From contig JAUNCG010000005.1 of assembly GCA_030526715.1 (NCBI GenBank), positions 1-64,000 on the forward strand: DNA of 64,000 bases, given 5' to 3'. Source of the stretch: Eubacteriales bacterium (GTDB taxonomy: Bacteria; Bacillota; Clostridia; Lachnospirales; Lachnospiraceae). The notes under the pieces are model-generated. The model had not been told where the DNA came from. It searched no databases and saw only the letters and a program-made list of their open reading frames with translations. The position numbers and the translations under genes were made by a program. Positions 33,660 through 42,726 of the stretch are shown here, in pieces. Within the stretch, counting starts at the first letter, position 1. Every line of letters starts with the position of its first letter.

Positions 33660-35354
33660 ATGAAGGAAAAGAAAATGATCGACAGAAGTGAAAAACCGGC
33701 TTCGGAAATGCTGGGCGAATATGTGGAGCAGCTTAAGAAACAGGAGCAGGAGCTGAAAGCGGCGCTCAATTCGGCGATGGATGCCAGCAAGGCGAAGAGC
33801 AGGTTTTTATCTAATATGTCGCATGATATCCGGACACCGATGAATGCGATCGTGGGATATACGGCGATCGCATCCGCACATATTCATGAACCGGATATCG
33901 TGAAGCAGAGTCTGGGAAAAATAGCGCTGGCCAGCGAGCATTTACAGGGACTGATCAACGATATTCTGGATATGTCCCGCATTGAATCGGGAAAAGAGAC
34001 GATAAATCTGAACCGCACCTCTGTCCCGGAGATGGTAAGAGGTGTTTTACCGATGATACAGGCGCAGGTCGATCGCAAGCATTTGGAGTTGTATATCGAT
34101 ACGATAGATTTAAAGGATGAAAGAGTATATGCTGACACGCAGAAAATGCGGCAGATCCTGATCAATCTGATGAGCAATGCCGTGAAGTTCACCGGAGAGG
34201 GTGGACATATCGGAATCCGTGTGAAACAGATGAAGAGTAAAAAAGAGGGGTATGCGACCTATGTTTTCCGGGTGAAGGATGACGGAATCGGTATGAGCAG
34301 GGAGTTTCTCAAACGGATTTTTGATCCATTCGAGCAGGAGCATACGTATGAGGAATCCGGAAAGGAAGGTACCGGACTCGGTATGACGATCACAAAAAGC
34401 TTTGTGGATATTCTTGGCGGAACGATCGAAATAGAAAGTGAGCTTGGTAAGGGCAGTGAATTTATTATATCGTTGGAGCTGAAGCTTCAGGAGGACGTGC
34501 AGCCGGATGCAAGGCTGGAAGAGCTGAGAGGGTTTCGCGCGCTGGTCGTGGATGATGATTTTTCGACCTGCGACAGTATTACGAGGATGCTTTCCGATGT
34601 CGGGATGCGATCGGACTGGACGGTTTCGGCTAAGGACGCCCTGCTGAGGACTCAAAAGGCCATCAGTGATGACGATCCGTTTTTTGCCTATATCATAGAC
34701 TGGATCATGCCGGAAATGAATGGTCTGGAGTTGGTTCGCAGAATCCGGAAGTTTATAGGAAACGACATACCGATCATCATTCTGACGGCATATGCGTGGG
34801 GAGATATTGCAGAGGAAGCGAAGGAGGCAGGCGTGACAGCGCTCTGTACAAAGCCGCTGTTTGCCTCAGATCTCACAACGATTTTTCTGGATAATATCAA
34901 TATTGATGGAACAGCGCGCATGGCGAAAAGAATGATGGACAGCGTAGATCTGAGGTTTGAGGGGGAACGTGTGCTTCTGGCAGAGGACAACAGGTTGAAT
35001 CGCGAGATCGCGGAAGTGGAAATGCAGGAAATGGGGCTGGAGGTCATCTGTGCAAAGAATGGTAAAGAGGCGGTGGAGATGCTGGAAGCATCCGAAAACG
35101 GGCATTTCGATTTTGTTTTGATGGATATGAGAATGCCGGTCATGGATGGGGTCAGTGCTACGCTGAAGATCCGTCAGTCCCAACGCCGGTATCTGAAGGA
35201 AATTCCGATCATAGCGCTGACTGCGAATGCGTTTCAGGAAGACGTGAATGCCTGTCTGGAAGCAGGGATGAATGCGCATGTGGCAAAACCTTTTGATTCT
35301 GACGACCTTGCGCTGGTATTGAAAAGACAGCAGAAGAAAAAACGATGTGAGTGA
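33660..35354 (+). CDS. Soluble hybrid histidine kinase with two receiver domains
   Basis: 564 residues. A short coiled coil (15-45) leads straight into the HisKA domain with phosphoacceptor His55 (SNMSHDIRTP), then the ATPase domain (N-box INLMSNAVKFTGEG, DDGIGMSREF, GTGLGMTITK). Receiver 1 starts ALVVDDDFSTCDS, with its Asp in IIDWIMPEM. Receiver 2 starts VLLAEDNRLNRE, with its Asp in VLMDMRMPVMDG. There is no sensor or membrane domain, unusual for this class, so the input must come from a partner or was lost by truncation; the broken gene upstream has exactly the missing sensor. Start uncertain between 33660 and 33675. It is 25 bases from the GGDEF/EAL gene and probably cotranscribed. Confidence 0.88.
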   Translation: MKEKKMIDRSEKPASEMLGEYVEQLKKQEQELKAALNSAMDASKAKSRFLSNMSHDIRTPMNAIVGYTAIASAHIHEPDIVKQSLGKIALASEHLQGLINDILDMSRIESGKETINLNRTSVPEMVRGVLPMIQAQVDRKHLELYIDTIDLKDERVYADTQKMRQILINLMSNAVKFTGEGGHIGIRVKQMKSKKEGYATYVFRVKDDGIGMSREFLKRIFDPFEQEHTYEESGKEGTGLGMTITKSFVDILGGTIEIESELGKGSEFIISLELKLQEDVQPDARLEELRGFRALVVDDDFSTCDSITRMLSDVGMRSDWTVSAKDALLRTQKAISDDDPFFAYIIDWIMPEMNGLELVRRIRKFIGNDIPIIILTAYAWGDIAEEAKEAGVTALCTKPLFASDLTTIFLDNINIDGTARMAKRMMDSVDLRFEGERVLLAEDNRLNREIAEVEMQEMGLEVICAKNGKEAVEMLEASENGHFDFVLMDMRMPVMDGVSATLKIRQSQRRYLKEIPIIALTANAFQEDVNACLEAGMNAHVAKPFDSDDLALVLKRQQKKKRCE

Positions 35355-35379
35355 TTTGTGATTTCGATGAGGAATATGT

Positions 35380-38300
35380 ATGACAAAGAAAGAAAAAACG
35401 GTTTTAAATCCGCTAGATGGGCTTTACATGGATGCAATCGCAGCATCTTATGAATTCAGTATGATTTATAATCTGACAAAAAATACATTTACGATCCGAA
35501 GATATCATCACGCATTTCTAAGCGGGGAGTTTCCTTTAAGTGGGAAATACGATGAGTTTATCGATTCGGTCAGTATGCAGCTTCTGAAAAATGACAGACG
35601 GTATCAGCCATCCGTACGTTGCAGGAAGGAACAGCTCAGACGCTATCGCGCAGGTGAGAGGTATCGGGAGGATCGTTATCAGATCTATGACAGAAAAGGC
35701 AAGCTTCACTGGGTTCGGGAGCGTATCGTGTATATTGAGGATCCGGTCAGCGGGGACGTCATGGGATTATCGCTCGCGGCGGTGATTGACGAGGAAATAC
35801 AGAACGAAAGAAACAACCACAGGATTCATGATGAACTCACGGGAGTTTTCAGCAGAGCGTATTTTTATGAGCAAGCAAACAGGGTTCTGCGTCAGGCAGA
35901 AGCGGAGGGGTGTGTCACAGAATACGCGCTGATTTTTAATAACATTCAGAACTTTAAATATTATAATATAAAATATGGACGCCAGTCGGGCGATACGCTT
36001 CTTCAGCATGTGGCGAATTCGATAGAAACCGTTGGCAATGATTTTTTGCTAGCGAGGTATGGAGACGATCATTTTATCTCCATTACGCGGGATCCGGATA
36101 TGATTGAATCGATCACGACCGGGAATCGTATGTTTGAACAGGAGTTCGGAGCCTTCGGGATAAAGCTTAAAACGGGTGTCTATCAGATTACGAAAGAAGG
36201 CATGACGGCAGAAACGGCCGTGGATATGGCCAAGATCGCCTGCGATTTCGCCGGAAATTCGCAGGATGCTGTCTGGCTATATGATGAAAAGTTGGAAAAG
36301 CAGCTGGAACGCAACAGCTACATTGAGAAAAATTTTGATCGTGCATTGAAAAATGGTTATATCAAACCGTACTATCAGCCAGTGATCCGAACGAATAACG
36401 GGCAGCTCTGCGGCGTTGAGGCGCTGGCAAGATGGATCGACCCGGAGTTGGGATTGTTGTCTCCGGGAGATTTTATTCCGGTATTAGAGAAAAATCAGGA
36501 GATCACAAGACTTGATCTGTATATGCTGCGTCAGATCTGTAAGGATATTATGACCGGCGTCCGGCTTGGAGGAGAGTTCCCTGCGCCGGTTTCTTTTAAT
36601 CTGTCGAAGCTGGATTTCCTGAAGGGCTCAGTTTTTGACGAGGTGGAAGAGATCGTGCTGGAAAGCGGGGTTCCGAGGGATCTGATCCGTATTGAAATTA
36701 CGGAGTCTGCTGTCGTGACTGATCCGACGTATATGAAGCAGGTGATCTCGAAGTTTCAAAATGCGGGATATCAGATCTGGATGGATGATTTTGGCAGCGG
36801 ATTGTCATCGCTGAATCTGCTGACAGAATATCGTTTTGATGAGATTAAGCTGGATATGCTGTTTTTGCGTTCCTTTGATGAACAGGCAAAGGAATTGATC
36901 CGCTCGGTGATCCAGATGGCAAAAAGGCTCGGGATCCAGACGCTTGCCGAGGGTGTGGAGACCAGAGAGCAGTATGCATATCTCAGGGAGATCGGCTGTG
37001 AAAAGGTACAGGGCTATTATTTCAGCAAGCCGCTGTCGTTTCAGGGGCTGTTTGAATACAAAGAACGTACCGGTCTGACGATCGAGCAACGCGCCATGGC
37101 GCCGTATTATGACAAAATGGGGAAAATCGACTATATTACGGATCGCTCTCTTGCCATCGTGGAGTTTGATGCAAAAAAGATCCGCATAATATATAAGAAT
37201 TCCGAGTTTGATAAAATCTGTCGGAACATCGGGAATGGGGAGGATTTTCTGACAGAGTATATTCTAAATGCGCCGGCGTCCACACTTCGACGGAAGTTTC
37301 TGGCGCATCAGAATGCCACGTATGCCAGCATAGACTTTATACATATGGATTATTCCTACAACGGAAAGTATTTTCGCATCCGTTCTAAATGTATCGCCAG
37401 ATATAGGCAGTATGCGGTAAATCAGGTTGAGATCCAGAATATTACGATGGATGAGCAAATCAGGGATGGGAAAGAGCTGGATCATATTTTCCGTATGATG
37501 TATTCCATGTATGACAGCATCCATGTGATAGGCAGGGACGGTTCTTTCTTTGAGGTGATGAAAAATAATACGACTGGGAATCATCTGTCGGAAAACAAGG
37601 AGAGCATCAGCCGCAGAAAAGTGGCTGAGCGTTATATTTTCTGGATGGAGCACGGCGAGTTTATGGAGTTTACAGATCCGGCTACACTGAAAGAGAGATT
37701 GAAACGAATAGAACGAGGCTATGAAACACGGTATTTCAGAAGCAGGACGGAGCAGGGCGGTTATGCGTGGAAGGCGCATACGATCCAGTATATTCCGGAT
37801 AACGATATGCTGCTTTATTCCACGCGGCCAGCGTTTTTTTATCAAAACGGTCTGATTGACAGGCTCGTTCCGTCTTATATGGAAGAATATAAGCAGGGAA
37901 TGAGCGGACTGCTGTGCTCAAATCTGTTTCAATCGGAAATCGTCAGTCTGTTCTGGAAGGATAAAAATCGGAGATTTACGGGGGCAAACCGGAAGTTTCT
38001 GGAGACCTTCGGCTTCCAGTCCGAGAAGGGACTGATCGGAAAGCTGGATGAAGAGATGGGATGGCTCGTGGATGGGATCCCTTTCCGGAATGATGAGATC
38101 GATCTGCTGGAAAACGGAACGGTAGTCAGACATCGGATCGGAAAATGTATTATAAAAGGGGTACTTCATACGATACTTGTTAAAAAGGAACCGATTTTCC
38201 GGGATGGAGAGATCGTCGGATTGATGGGCTGTCTGATCGATCTGAATGAACTGACGGATGCATTTGGAAGCATTGCGCTGAACGATGTCGATCCTGTGAC

Positions 38301-40221
38301 GGGGTTGCTCTCTGCACAGGGGATGACAGGCGCGATCGCAGAATATATGGAAGGCTGGAATGGCAGAAGAGAAAACTTTGCGGCCATTCAGCTTATATTC
38401 CGTGAGTACGGCAGGGTATATCGGACCTATGGAGAGGATATCACCAGACAGATGGCCGGGGAAATAGGAAAGATTTTGGTGCGGATCTGCGGAGATCAAA
38501 GTCCGATCGCGCGTCTGTATGCCGGGAGATTTACGATCCTGAAAAAATACAGTGATAAGGATGAGATCCTCCTGCTTCAGAAAGAGCTGTCGCATGCAAT
38601 GCAGGAAGTCCGTGCCCTTGCAGGATATTCGGTCACTCTCAATCCGGCGATCAGCGCGGAGTACGCAGCAAATAGTTGGAACGAAAATGCGCTGATCTAT
38701 CTGGCAACCGGGGGAAGCGGTTCAAAGGTTACGCTTTTTGATCAACCGTGGACGGAGCAGTCTACGGCGGAAGTGGGACGGGCGACAGAGAAGGCGGTGG
38801 AGATTTCTTCGGAATTTGAGCTGAAGGATCTCTGGAACACCTACGAAAAGCTGAGTGAGACGCTTTATGCCGCAGATATGGATACCTATGAGCTGCTGTA
38901 TATGAACAAGAAGGGGAGAGAGACCGTAGGAGTTACTTCTGTGGAGGATATCCGCGGAAGACGATGCTATGAGGTGATTCAGGGAAAGTCCTCACCGTGT
39001 GAATTTTGCAGTAACCGTCAGTTGATGGACGGAAAGCACGTGGAATATGATTTCTTTAATAAAAAGTACAACATGATGGTTCATGTGTGCGATCAGAGGA
39101 TCGTGCATCAAGGGCGGAATATCCGTATCGAGCATGTCATGGAGTTGAATAAGGAAGAGAACATTCCGAAATTTGACAAGGCGGATCACGTGCGGAATGT
39201 GATTAATGAGAGTATCCGGATGGCGTTGGAGGAACAGGACGCAGACCGGGGGATCGATATACTGCTGGAATATCTGGGGGAAGTATTGCGAGCAGAACGG
39301 ACATATCTGTTTGAGCTTACACCGGATGAGAAAGCATGGACCAATACGTACGAATGGTGCGCGAAAGGCGTTATGCCGGAAAAAGACTTTCTGTCCTACG
39401 TGCCGCTTGAGGATGCGGCAGTTTGGAAGCGTGAATTTGAAAAAGGAAACTATGTCAAGATCCGGGATGTGGAGAAAATCAGGGAGAGTGACCGGATGGT
39501 ATATGATTATCTTGTTCCGCAGAACATTCATTCTCTTGTGGTAGCTCCGATATTTCAGGGAGAAAAGCTGTACGGATTTGTGGGCTTTGATAATCCGCCG
39601 AAGGAAATGATCGATATTTTGAGTCAGAAAATCCGGTCGGTAGCCCATGTACTCCAATCGATCATGGAGAGACGGCTGCTGAAAGAAAAGTTGGATGAGA
39701 TCATTTATGTGGATAGTATGACGAAGCTTGGAAACCGACATGCGGTATCACGCTACTTTGAGGAGATCAATCGGGGACAGAGCATTGGAATCGCATTTTG
39801 TGACGTCTGCGGTCTGAAGTATGTGAATGATAATCTCGGACATCTCTCGGGGGATGCGCTTTTACTTACGATCAGTGATCTGCTTAGAGAGATCTTCCCG
39901 GTAGGGGAGATATTCCGTTGGGGTGGAGATGAGATGATGGTTCTCACAAGCGGTGTGGAAAAGCAAAAGTTTTATCAGTATTGCGAGACGTTGAAAAGAC
40001 GTTCACTGGAACAGAATTCACCGGTAGCGGTCGGAGGAATATGGAGAGAGAGGGTCGATATTTCCTACAATGACCTGCTCAAAGAGGCGGATAAGAAGAT
40101 GTATTTCCATAAGGCACTGTTGTACCAGCACTATGATGTTTACAGAATACTGATGAATAATTCGCAGATCGTTCCAAAATCATCGAAAAAAAGACAAATA
40201 ATTTGTGATAATTTACAATGA
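35380..40221 (+). CDS. Very large GGDEF/EAL cyclic-di-GMP signalling protein
   Basis: 1613 residues, no membrane segment. Order: PAS-like (1-140); GGDEF 1 (148-300) with a degenerate YGDDH at 227-231; EAL phosphodiesterase (320-560) with GVEALARW (Glu347), NLSKLDF, EITESAV, DDFGSGLS, EGVETREQ and GYYFSKP, all needed for hydrolysis; PAS-like modules; GGDEF 2 (about 965-1100), degenerate (YAGRFTI); a PAS module with three cysteines (RRCYEVIQ, SPCEFCSN; about 1195-1215); a GAF domain (about 1280-1430); and GGDEF 3 with RWGGDEMMVL at 1515-1519, likely an active cyclase. So it can probably both make and break cyclic-di-GMP. It follows a hybrid kinase and lies about 4 kb below a cyclic-di-GMP riboswitch. 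Confidence 0.9.
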   Translation: MTKKEKTVLNPLDGLYMDAIAASYEFSMIYNLTKNTFTIRRYHHAFLSGEFPLSGKYDEFIDSVSMQLLKNDRRYQPSVRCRKEQLRRYRAGERYREDRYQIYDRKGKLHWVRERIVYIEDPVSGDVMGLSLAAVIDEEIQNERNNHRIHDELTGVFSRAYFYEQANRVLRQAEAEGCVTEYALIFNNIQNFKYYNIKYGRQSGDTLLQHVANSIETVGNDFLLARYGDDHFISITRDPDMIESITTGNRMFEQEFGAFGIKLKTGVYQITKEGMTAETAVDMAKIACDFAGNSQDAVWLYDEKLEKQLERNSYIEKNFDRALKNGYIKPYYQPVIRTNNGQLCGVEALARWIDPELGLLSPGDFIPVLEKNQEITRLDLYMLRQICKDIMTGVRLGGEFPAPVSFNLSKLDFLKGSVFDEVEEIVLESGVPRDLIRIEITESAVVTDPTYMKQVISKFQNAGYQIWMDDFGSGLSSLNLLTEYRFDEIKLDMLFLRSFDEQAKELIRSVIQMAKRLGIQTLAEGVETREQYAYLREIGCEKVQGYYFSKPLSFQGLFEYKERTGLTIEQRAMAPYYDKMGKIDYITDRSLAIVEFDAKKIRIIYKNSEFDKICRNIGNGEDFLTEYILNAPASTLRRKFLAHQNATYASIDFIHMDYSYNGKYFRIRSKCIARYRQYAVNQVEIQNITMDEQIRDGKELDHIFRMMYSMYDSIHVIGRDGSFFEVMKNNTTGNHLSENKESISRRKVAERYIFWMEHGEFMEFTDPATLKERLKRIERGYETRYFRSRTEQGGYAWKAHTIQYIPDNDMLLYSTRPAFFYQNGLIDRLVPSYMEEYKQGMSGLLCSNLFQSEIVSLFWKDKNRRFTGANRKFLETFGFQSEKGLIGKLDEEMGWLVDGIPFRNDEIDLLENGTVVRHRIGKCIIKGVLHTILVKKEPIFRDGEIVGLMGCLIDLNELTDAFGSIALNDVDPVTGLLSAQGMTGAIAEYMEGWNGRRENFAAIQLIFREYGRVYRTYGEDITRQMAGEIGKILVRICGDQSPIARLYAGRFTILKKYSDKDEILLLQKELSHAMQEVRALAGYSVTLNPAISAEYAANSWNENALIYLATGGSGSKVTLFDQPWTEQSTAEVGRATEKAVEISSEFELKDLWNTYEKLSETLYAADMDTYELLYMNKKGRETVGVTSVEDIRGRRCYEVIQGKSSPCEFCSNRQLMDGKHVEYDFFNKKYNMMVHVCDQRIVHQGRNIRIEHVMELNKEENIPKFDKADHVRNVINESIRMALEEQDADRGIDILLEYLGEVLRAERTYLFELTPDEKAWTNTYEWCAKGVMPEKDFLSYVPLEDAAVWKREFEKGNYVKIRDVEKIRESDRMVYDYLVPQNIHSLVVAPIFQGEKLYGFVGFDNPPKEMIDILSQKIRSVAHVLQSIMERRLLKEKLDEIIYVDSMTKLGNRHAVSRYFEEINRGQSIGIAFCDVCGLKYVNDNLGHLSGDALLLTISDLLREIFPVGEIFRWGGDEMMVLTSGVEKQKFYQYCETLKRRSLEQNSPVAVGGIWRERVDISYNDLLKEADKKMYFHKALLYQHYDVYRILMNNSQIVPKSSKKRQIICDNLQ

Positions 40222-40230
40222 ATTTTGAAG

Positions 40231-40262
40231 ACAGCAGCCTGTAAAAGGGCTGCTGTTTTATT
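40231..40262 (+). terminator. Bidirectional terminator between the GGDEF/EAL and AraC genes
   Basis: ACAGCAGCC (40231-40239) pairs with GGCTGCTGT (40248-40256), 8-base loop, then TTTTATTTTA. It lies between convergent genes. Confidence 0.75.
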
Positions 40263-41184
40263 TTATGTTGATCTTCTTCTCGTGAAAGGCTCTGCGGTAT
40301 TGTCCCGGGGTGATTCCTTCGACCTTTTTAAAGACCCGCAGGAAGTATTTCTCATCCTTGAAGCCGCACATAAACGCGATGCTTTTGTTGGAAAACTTGG
40401 GCTGCTGTCTGGTAAGGAGATTCTTCGCCGCAATGATCCGATAGGAGGTAATATAATCCGAGACGGTATGTCCGGTATGCTTTTTGATCAGGGCGGTCAG
40501 ATAGGTGGGATGATAATTGAACTGCTTCGCCAGTGAGGCAACGGTCAGGGGCTCCTCATAATGTACCCGGATCCATTCGATGATTTCCTTGATGCTGCCC
40601 GGGATCTTGTCACTGAAAATATCGTCTCCGCTGAGAAATTCGGCGGTAAACTCTGAGAGAAGAAGATTCAGGGCATAATGACAGCGCCAAGTGGCATGAT
40701 AATTGTCCCGTTTGGCCATATCCAGAAGCTGATGGAACAGCAGAACCGTTCTTTTCTCATGGAAAAGACTGCTGTATTCCGGTAAAATAAAATAATCGCC
40801 GGTGGTGTGCTGTGCTTCGAGCATATCGGAATCGGGGAAGATTCCGGCAAAGTGAGAGAAGCTGTTGCTGCGCAGCAGGGTACGGCGGCTGTAGATTTTG
40901 TAATCAGGATCTGTGATATAAAAATGAACCCAGAAATAGGAGAGATAGCCGTCGCTCTTCTTATGACCGAAATGGGTCTGGTGGGGAAACAGCAGGATAG
41001 TCTGATTTTCCTGCACATCAAATTCCTGATTGTTTTGCGTAATATGCAGGGTTCCCTGATTGATCAGGATAAAGACCCATGAATCCAGATTCCGATTGGG
41101 GTGAAGAAATCCGTTTTCACTGATGAGGTTTCCGCTGCTGATGTATTTTAGAGGATATTTTTCGCCGGCGACACAATATAACAT
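40258..41184 (-). CDS. AraC family transcriptional regulator
   Basis: About 308 residues: an N-terminal AraC-type cupin that binds the inducer (about 15-160, with ISENGFLHPNRNLDSW and LLFPHQTHFG) and a C-terminal double helix-turn-helix (about 210-305: ASLAKQFNYHPTYLTALIKK, then SIAFMCGFKDEKYFLRVFKK). It is divergent from the sugar ABC transporter and GH127 genes and is their probable activator. The ATG at 41184 has AAGGTGG ahead; a GTG five codons upstream (41199) is the alternative. Confidence 0.9.
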   Translation of the reverse strand: MLYCVAGEKYPLKYISSGNLISENGFLHPNRNLDSWVFILINQGTLHITQNNQEFDVQENQTILLFPHQTHFGHKKSDGYLSYFWVHFYITDPDYKIYSRRTLLRSNSFSHFAGIFPDSDMLEAQHTTGDYFILPEYSSLFHEKRTVLLFHQLLDMAKRDNYHATWRCHYALNLLLSEFTAEFLSGDDIFSDKIPGSIKEIIEWIRVHYEEPLTVASLAKQFNYHPTYLTALIKKHTGHTVSDYITSYRIIAAKNLLTRQQPKFSNKSIAFMCGFKDEKYFLRVFKKVEGITPGQYRRAFHEKKINIK

Positions 41185-41219
41185 ATGGGATTTGTCCACC
41201 TTTCCTTGAAGATTGTGAG

Positions 41220-41283
41220 TTGCTCTGAATATTCTGATAAATTATAATAATTATACCATTAAGGTCGGAAAACTTGCAAGTTT
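41220..41283 (+). promoter_or_regulatory. Promoter of the arabinoside transporter operon with a downstream palindrome
   Basis: TTGCTC (41220-41225), 17 bases, TATAAT (41243-41248). A perfect 14-bp palindrome AAACTTGCAAGTTT lies at 41270-41283, about 15 bases below the expected start. That position suits a repressor or a catabolite-type regulator more than the AraC activator, which usually binds direct repeats upstream of -35. Confidence 0.6.
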
Positions 41284-41354
41284 CAGTTTGAAAATCAAAA
41301 CAATAATGTAACGGGGAAAAGAAGAACGAGAAATGTGGAAAGGTGGAGAATGAG

Positions 41355-42647
41355 ATGAAAAGACGTATGATCGCAGGATCAATGACAGCGCTTATGGTGG
41401 TTTTGGCGTTAGGAATGGGAGTAGCTGTACAGGCAGATGACGTGGTTGAGCTGACCTTCATGGGATGGGAGGCATCACCTCTTGAGACACAGGCGGTGGA
41501 AGACGGTATTGCAGCGTTTGAGGCTCAGTATCCGAATATCAAGGTGAATTATACTCCGGGACTGGCGGGCTCTGAATATAATGCAAAGCTGCTTTCGTCA
41601 GCAGCGGCAGGATCTCTTCCGGATGTTATGTTTGTATCCTCAGAGAGCTACAGAGAGTTTGCTGCCAAGGGTGTGCTGATGGAGCTTACGGATCTGTTTG
41701 ATGATAATTATTCTCTGGATGATTTTATCGAATCTTCTCAAACGATTATGTCGATCGACGGACATGTATACGGTGTTTCCGCATGTACGGTATCTCCGAT
41801 CGTGTATTATAATAGGGATGTATTTGACGCAGCGGGAATTGATTATCCGAGTGCAGATCCGGCAAACTGCTGGACCATCGATGAATTCCGTGAGGTGGCA
41901 AAGCAGCTGACGACAGATGATATTTACGGCGTATACGGACTGGAATCCGTAGCAGATACATTGAATGCGCAGATTCTTTCCAACGGCGGAACGAGATATA
42001 CCGATGATTTTATGCACAGTACCATGAATTCACCGGAGGTAAAAGAGGTGCTGGAGACGATCAAAGCAGTTCGTACTGAGGATGGCTCTGCTCCGGATGC
42101 TTCCACTCTGGACGCAGTGGGAATGTCGGCAAAACAGATGCTGCAGACCGGAAAGGTCGCTATGCTCGTGGATGGCTCATGGTCACTGCAGGAGCTGGCA
42201 GCTAGCGGAATGAATATCGGAATGGCTCCGCTTCCTTCCTACGGTGAAGTGCTTACCACAGGTCAGGCGCATCTGCATGCGATCGCTTCTACAACAGAGC
42301 ATCCGGAGGAGGCATGGCAGTTCTTACAGTTCCTCTCCGGCATGGATTATCAGGGCGCGCTGGTAAAGACCGGTCTTTGGATGCCGAACCGTTATTCCAT
42401 GTACGAGGATGCTGCTGTGGAGCAGTGGTATGACGAGAGCGTTCACGGTGACAGCTATAGGCAGATGCTGGATTACTTCATGAATGCAAAGGTAGATCCG
42501 TCCGCGCTTCAGCTGGCAACGCAGGCGAGAGATATTCTTATCGAGGAGACGGATATGTTCTTCAAGATGGATCAGGACATTGATGTGACGGTGGAGAACC
42601 TTGATACAAGAATCGATGCTGCGATTCAGGATGCTGTAGCGCAGTAA
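41355..42647 (+). CDS. Sugar ABC transporter substrate-binding protein (family 1)
   Basis: 430 residues. N-terminal signal sequence KRRMIAGSMTALMVVLALGM ending VAVQA-DD. The mature protein is the MalE/family 1 type (VELTFMGWEASPLETQA, NIKVNYTPGLAGSEYNAKL, PDVMFVSSESYREFAAKG). No cysteine follows the signal, so this is not a lipoprotein as most Gram-positive binding proteins are; it may stay anchored through an uncleaved signal. GGTGGAG precedes the ATG at 41355. The probable ligand, judged from the arabinosidases alongside, is an arabino-oligosaccharide. Confidence 0.9.
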   Translation: MKRRMIAGSMTALMVVLALGMGVAVQADDVVELTFMGWEASPLETQAVEDGIAAFEAQYPNIKVNYTPGLAGSEYNAKLLSSAAAGSLPDVMFVSSESYREFAAKGVLMELTDLFDDNYSLDDFIESSQTIMSIDGHVYGVSACTVSPIVYYNRDVFDAAGIDYPSADPANCWTIDEFREVAKQLTTDDIYGVYGLESVADTLNAQILSNGGTRYTDDFMHSTMNSPEVKEVLETIKAVRTEDGSAPDASTLDAVGMSAKQMLQTGKVAMLVDGSWSLQELAASGMNIGMAPLPSYGEVLTTGQAHLHAIASTTEHPEEAWQFLQFLSGMDYQGALVKTGLWMPNRYSMYEDAAVEQWYDESVHGDSYRQMLDYFMNAKVDPSALQLATQARDILIEETDMFFKMDQDIDVTVENLDTRIDAAIQDAVAQ

Positions 42648-42669
42648 ACGATGAGAAAGACTACGGAAG

Positions 42670-42702
42670 GCACCCGACACTGTGATGGTGTTGGGTGCTT
42701 TT
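42670..42702 (+). terminator. Intercistronic hairpin between the binding protein and permease genes
   Basis: GCACCCGACAC (42670-42680) pairs with GTGTTGGGTGC (42688-42698), one wobble, followed by TTTT. Partial termination here would give more binding protein than permease, as in many sugar ABC operons. Confidence 0.75.
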
Positions 42703-42726
42703 CCACATAAGCAGGAGGAGGATTGG

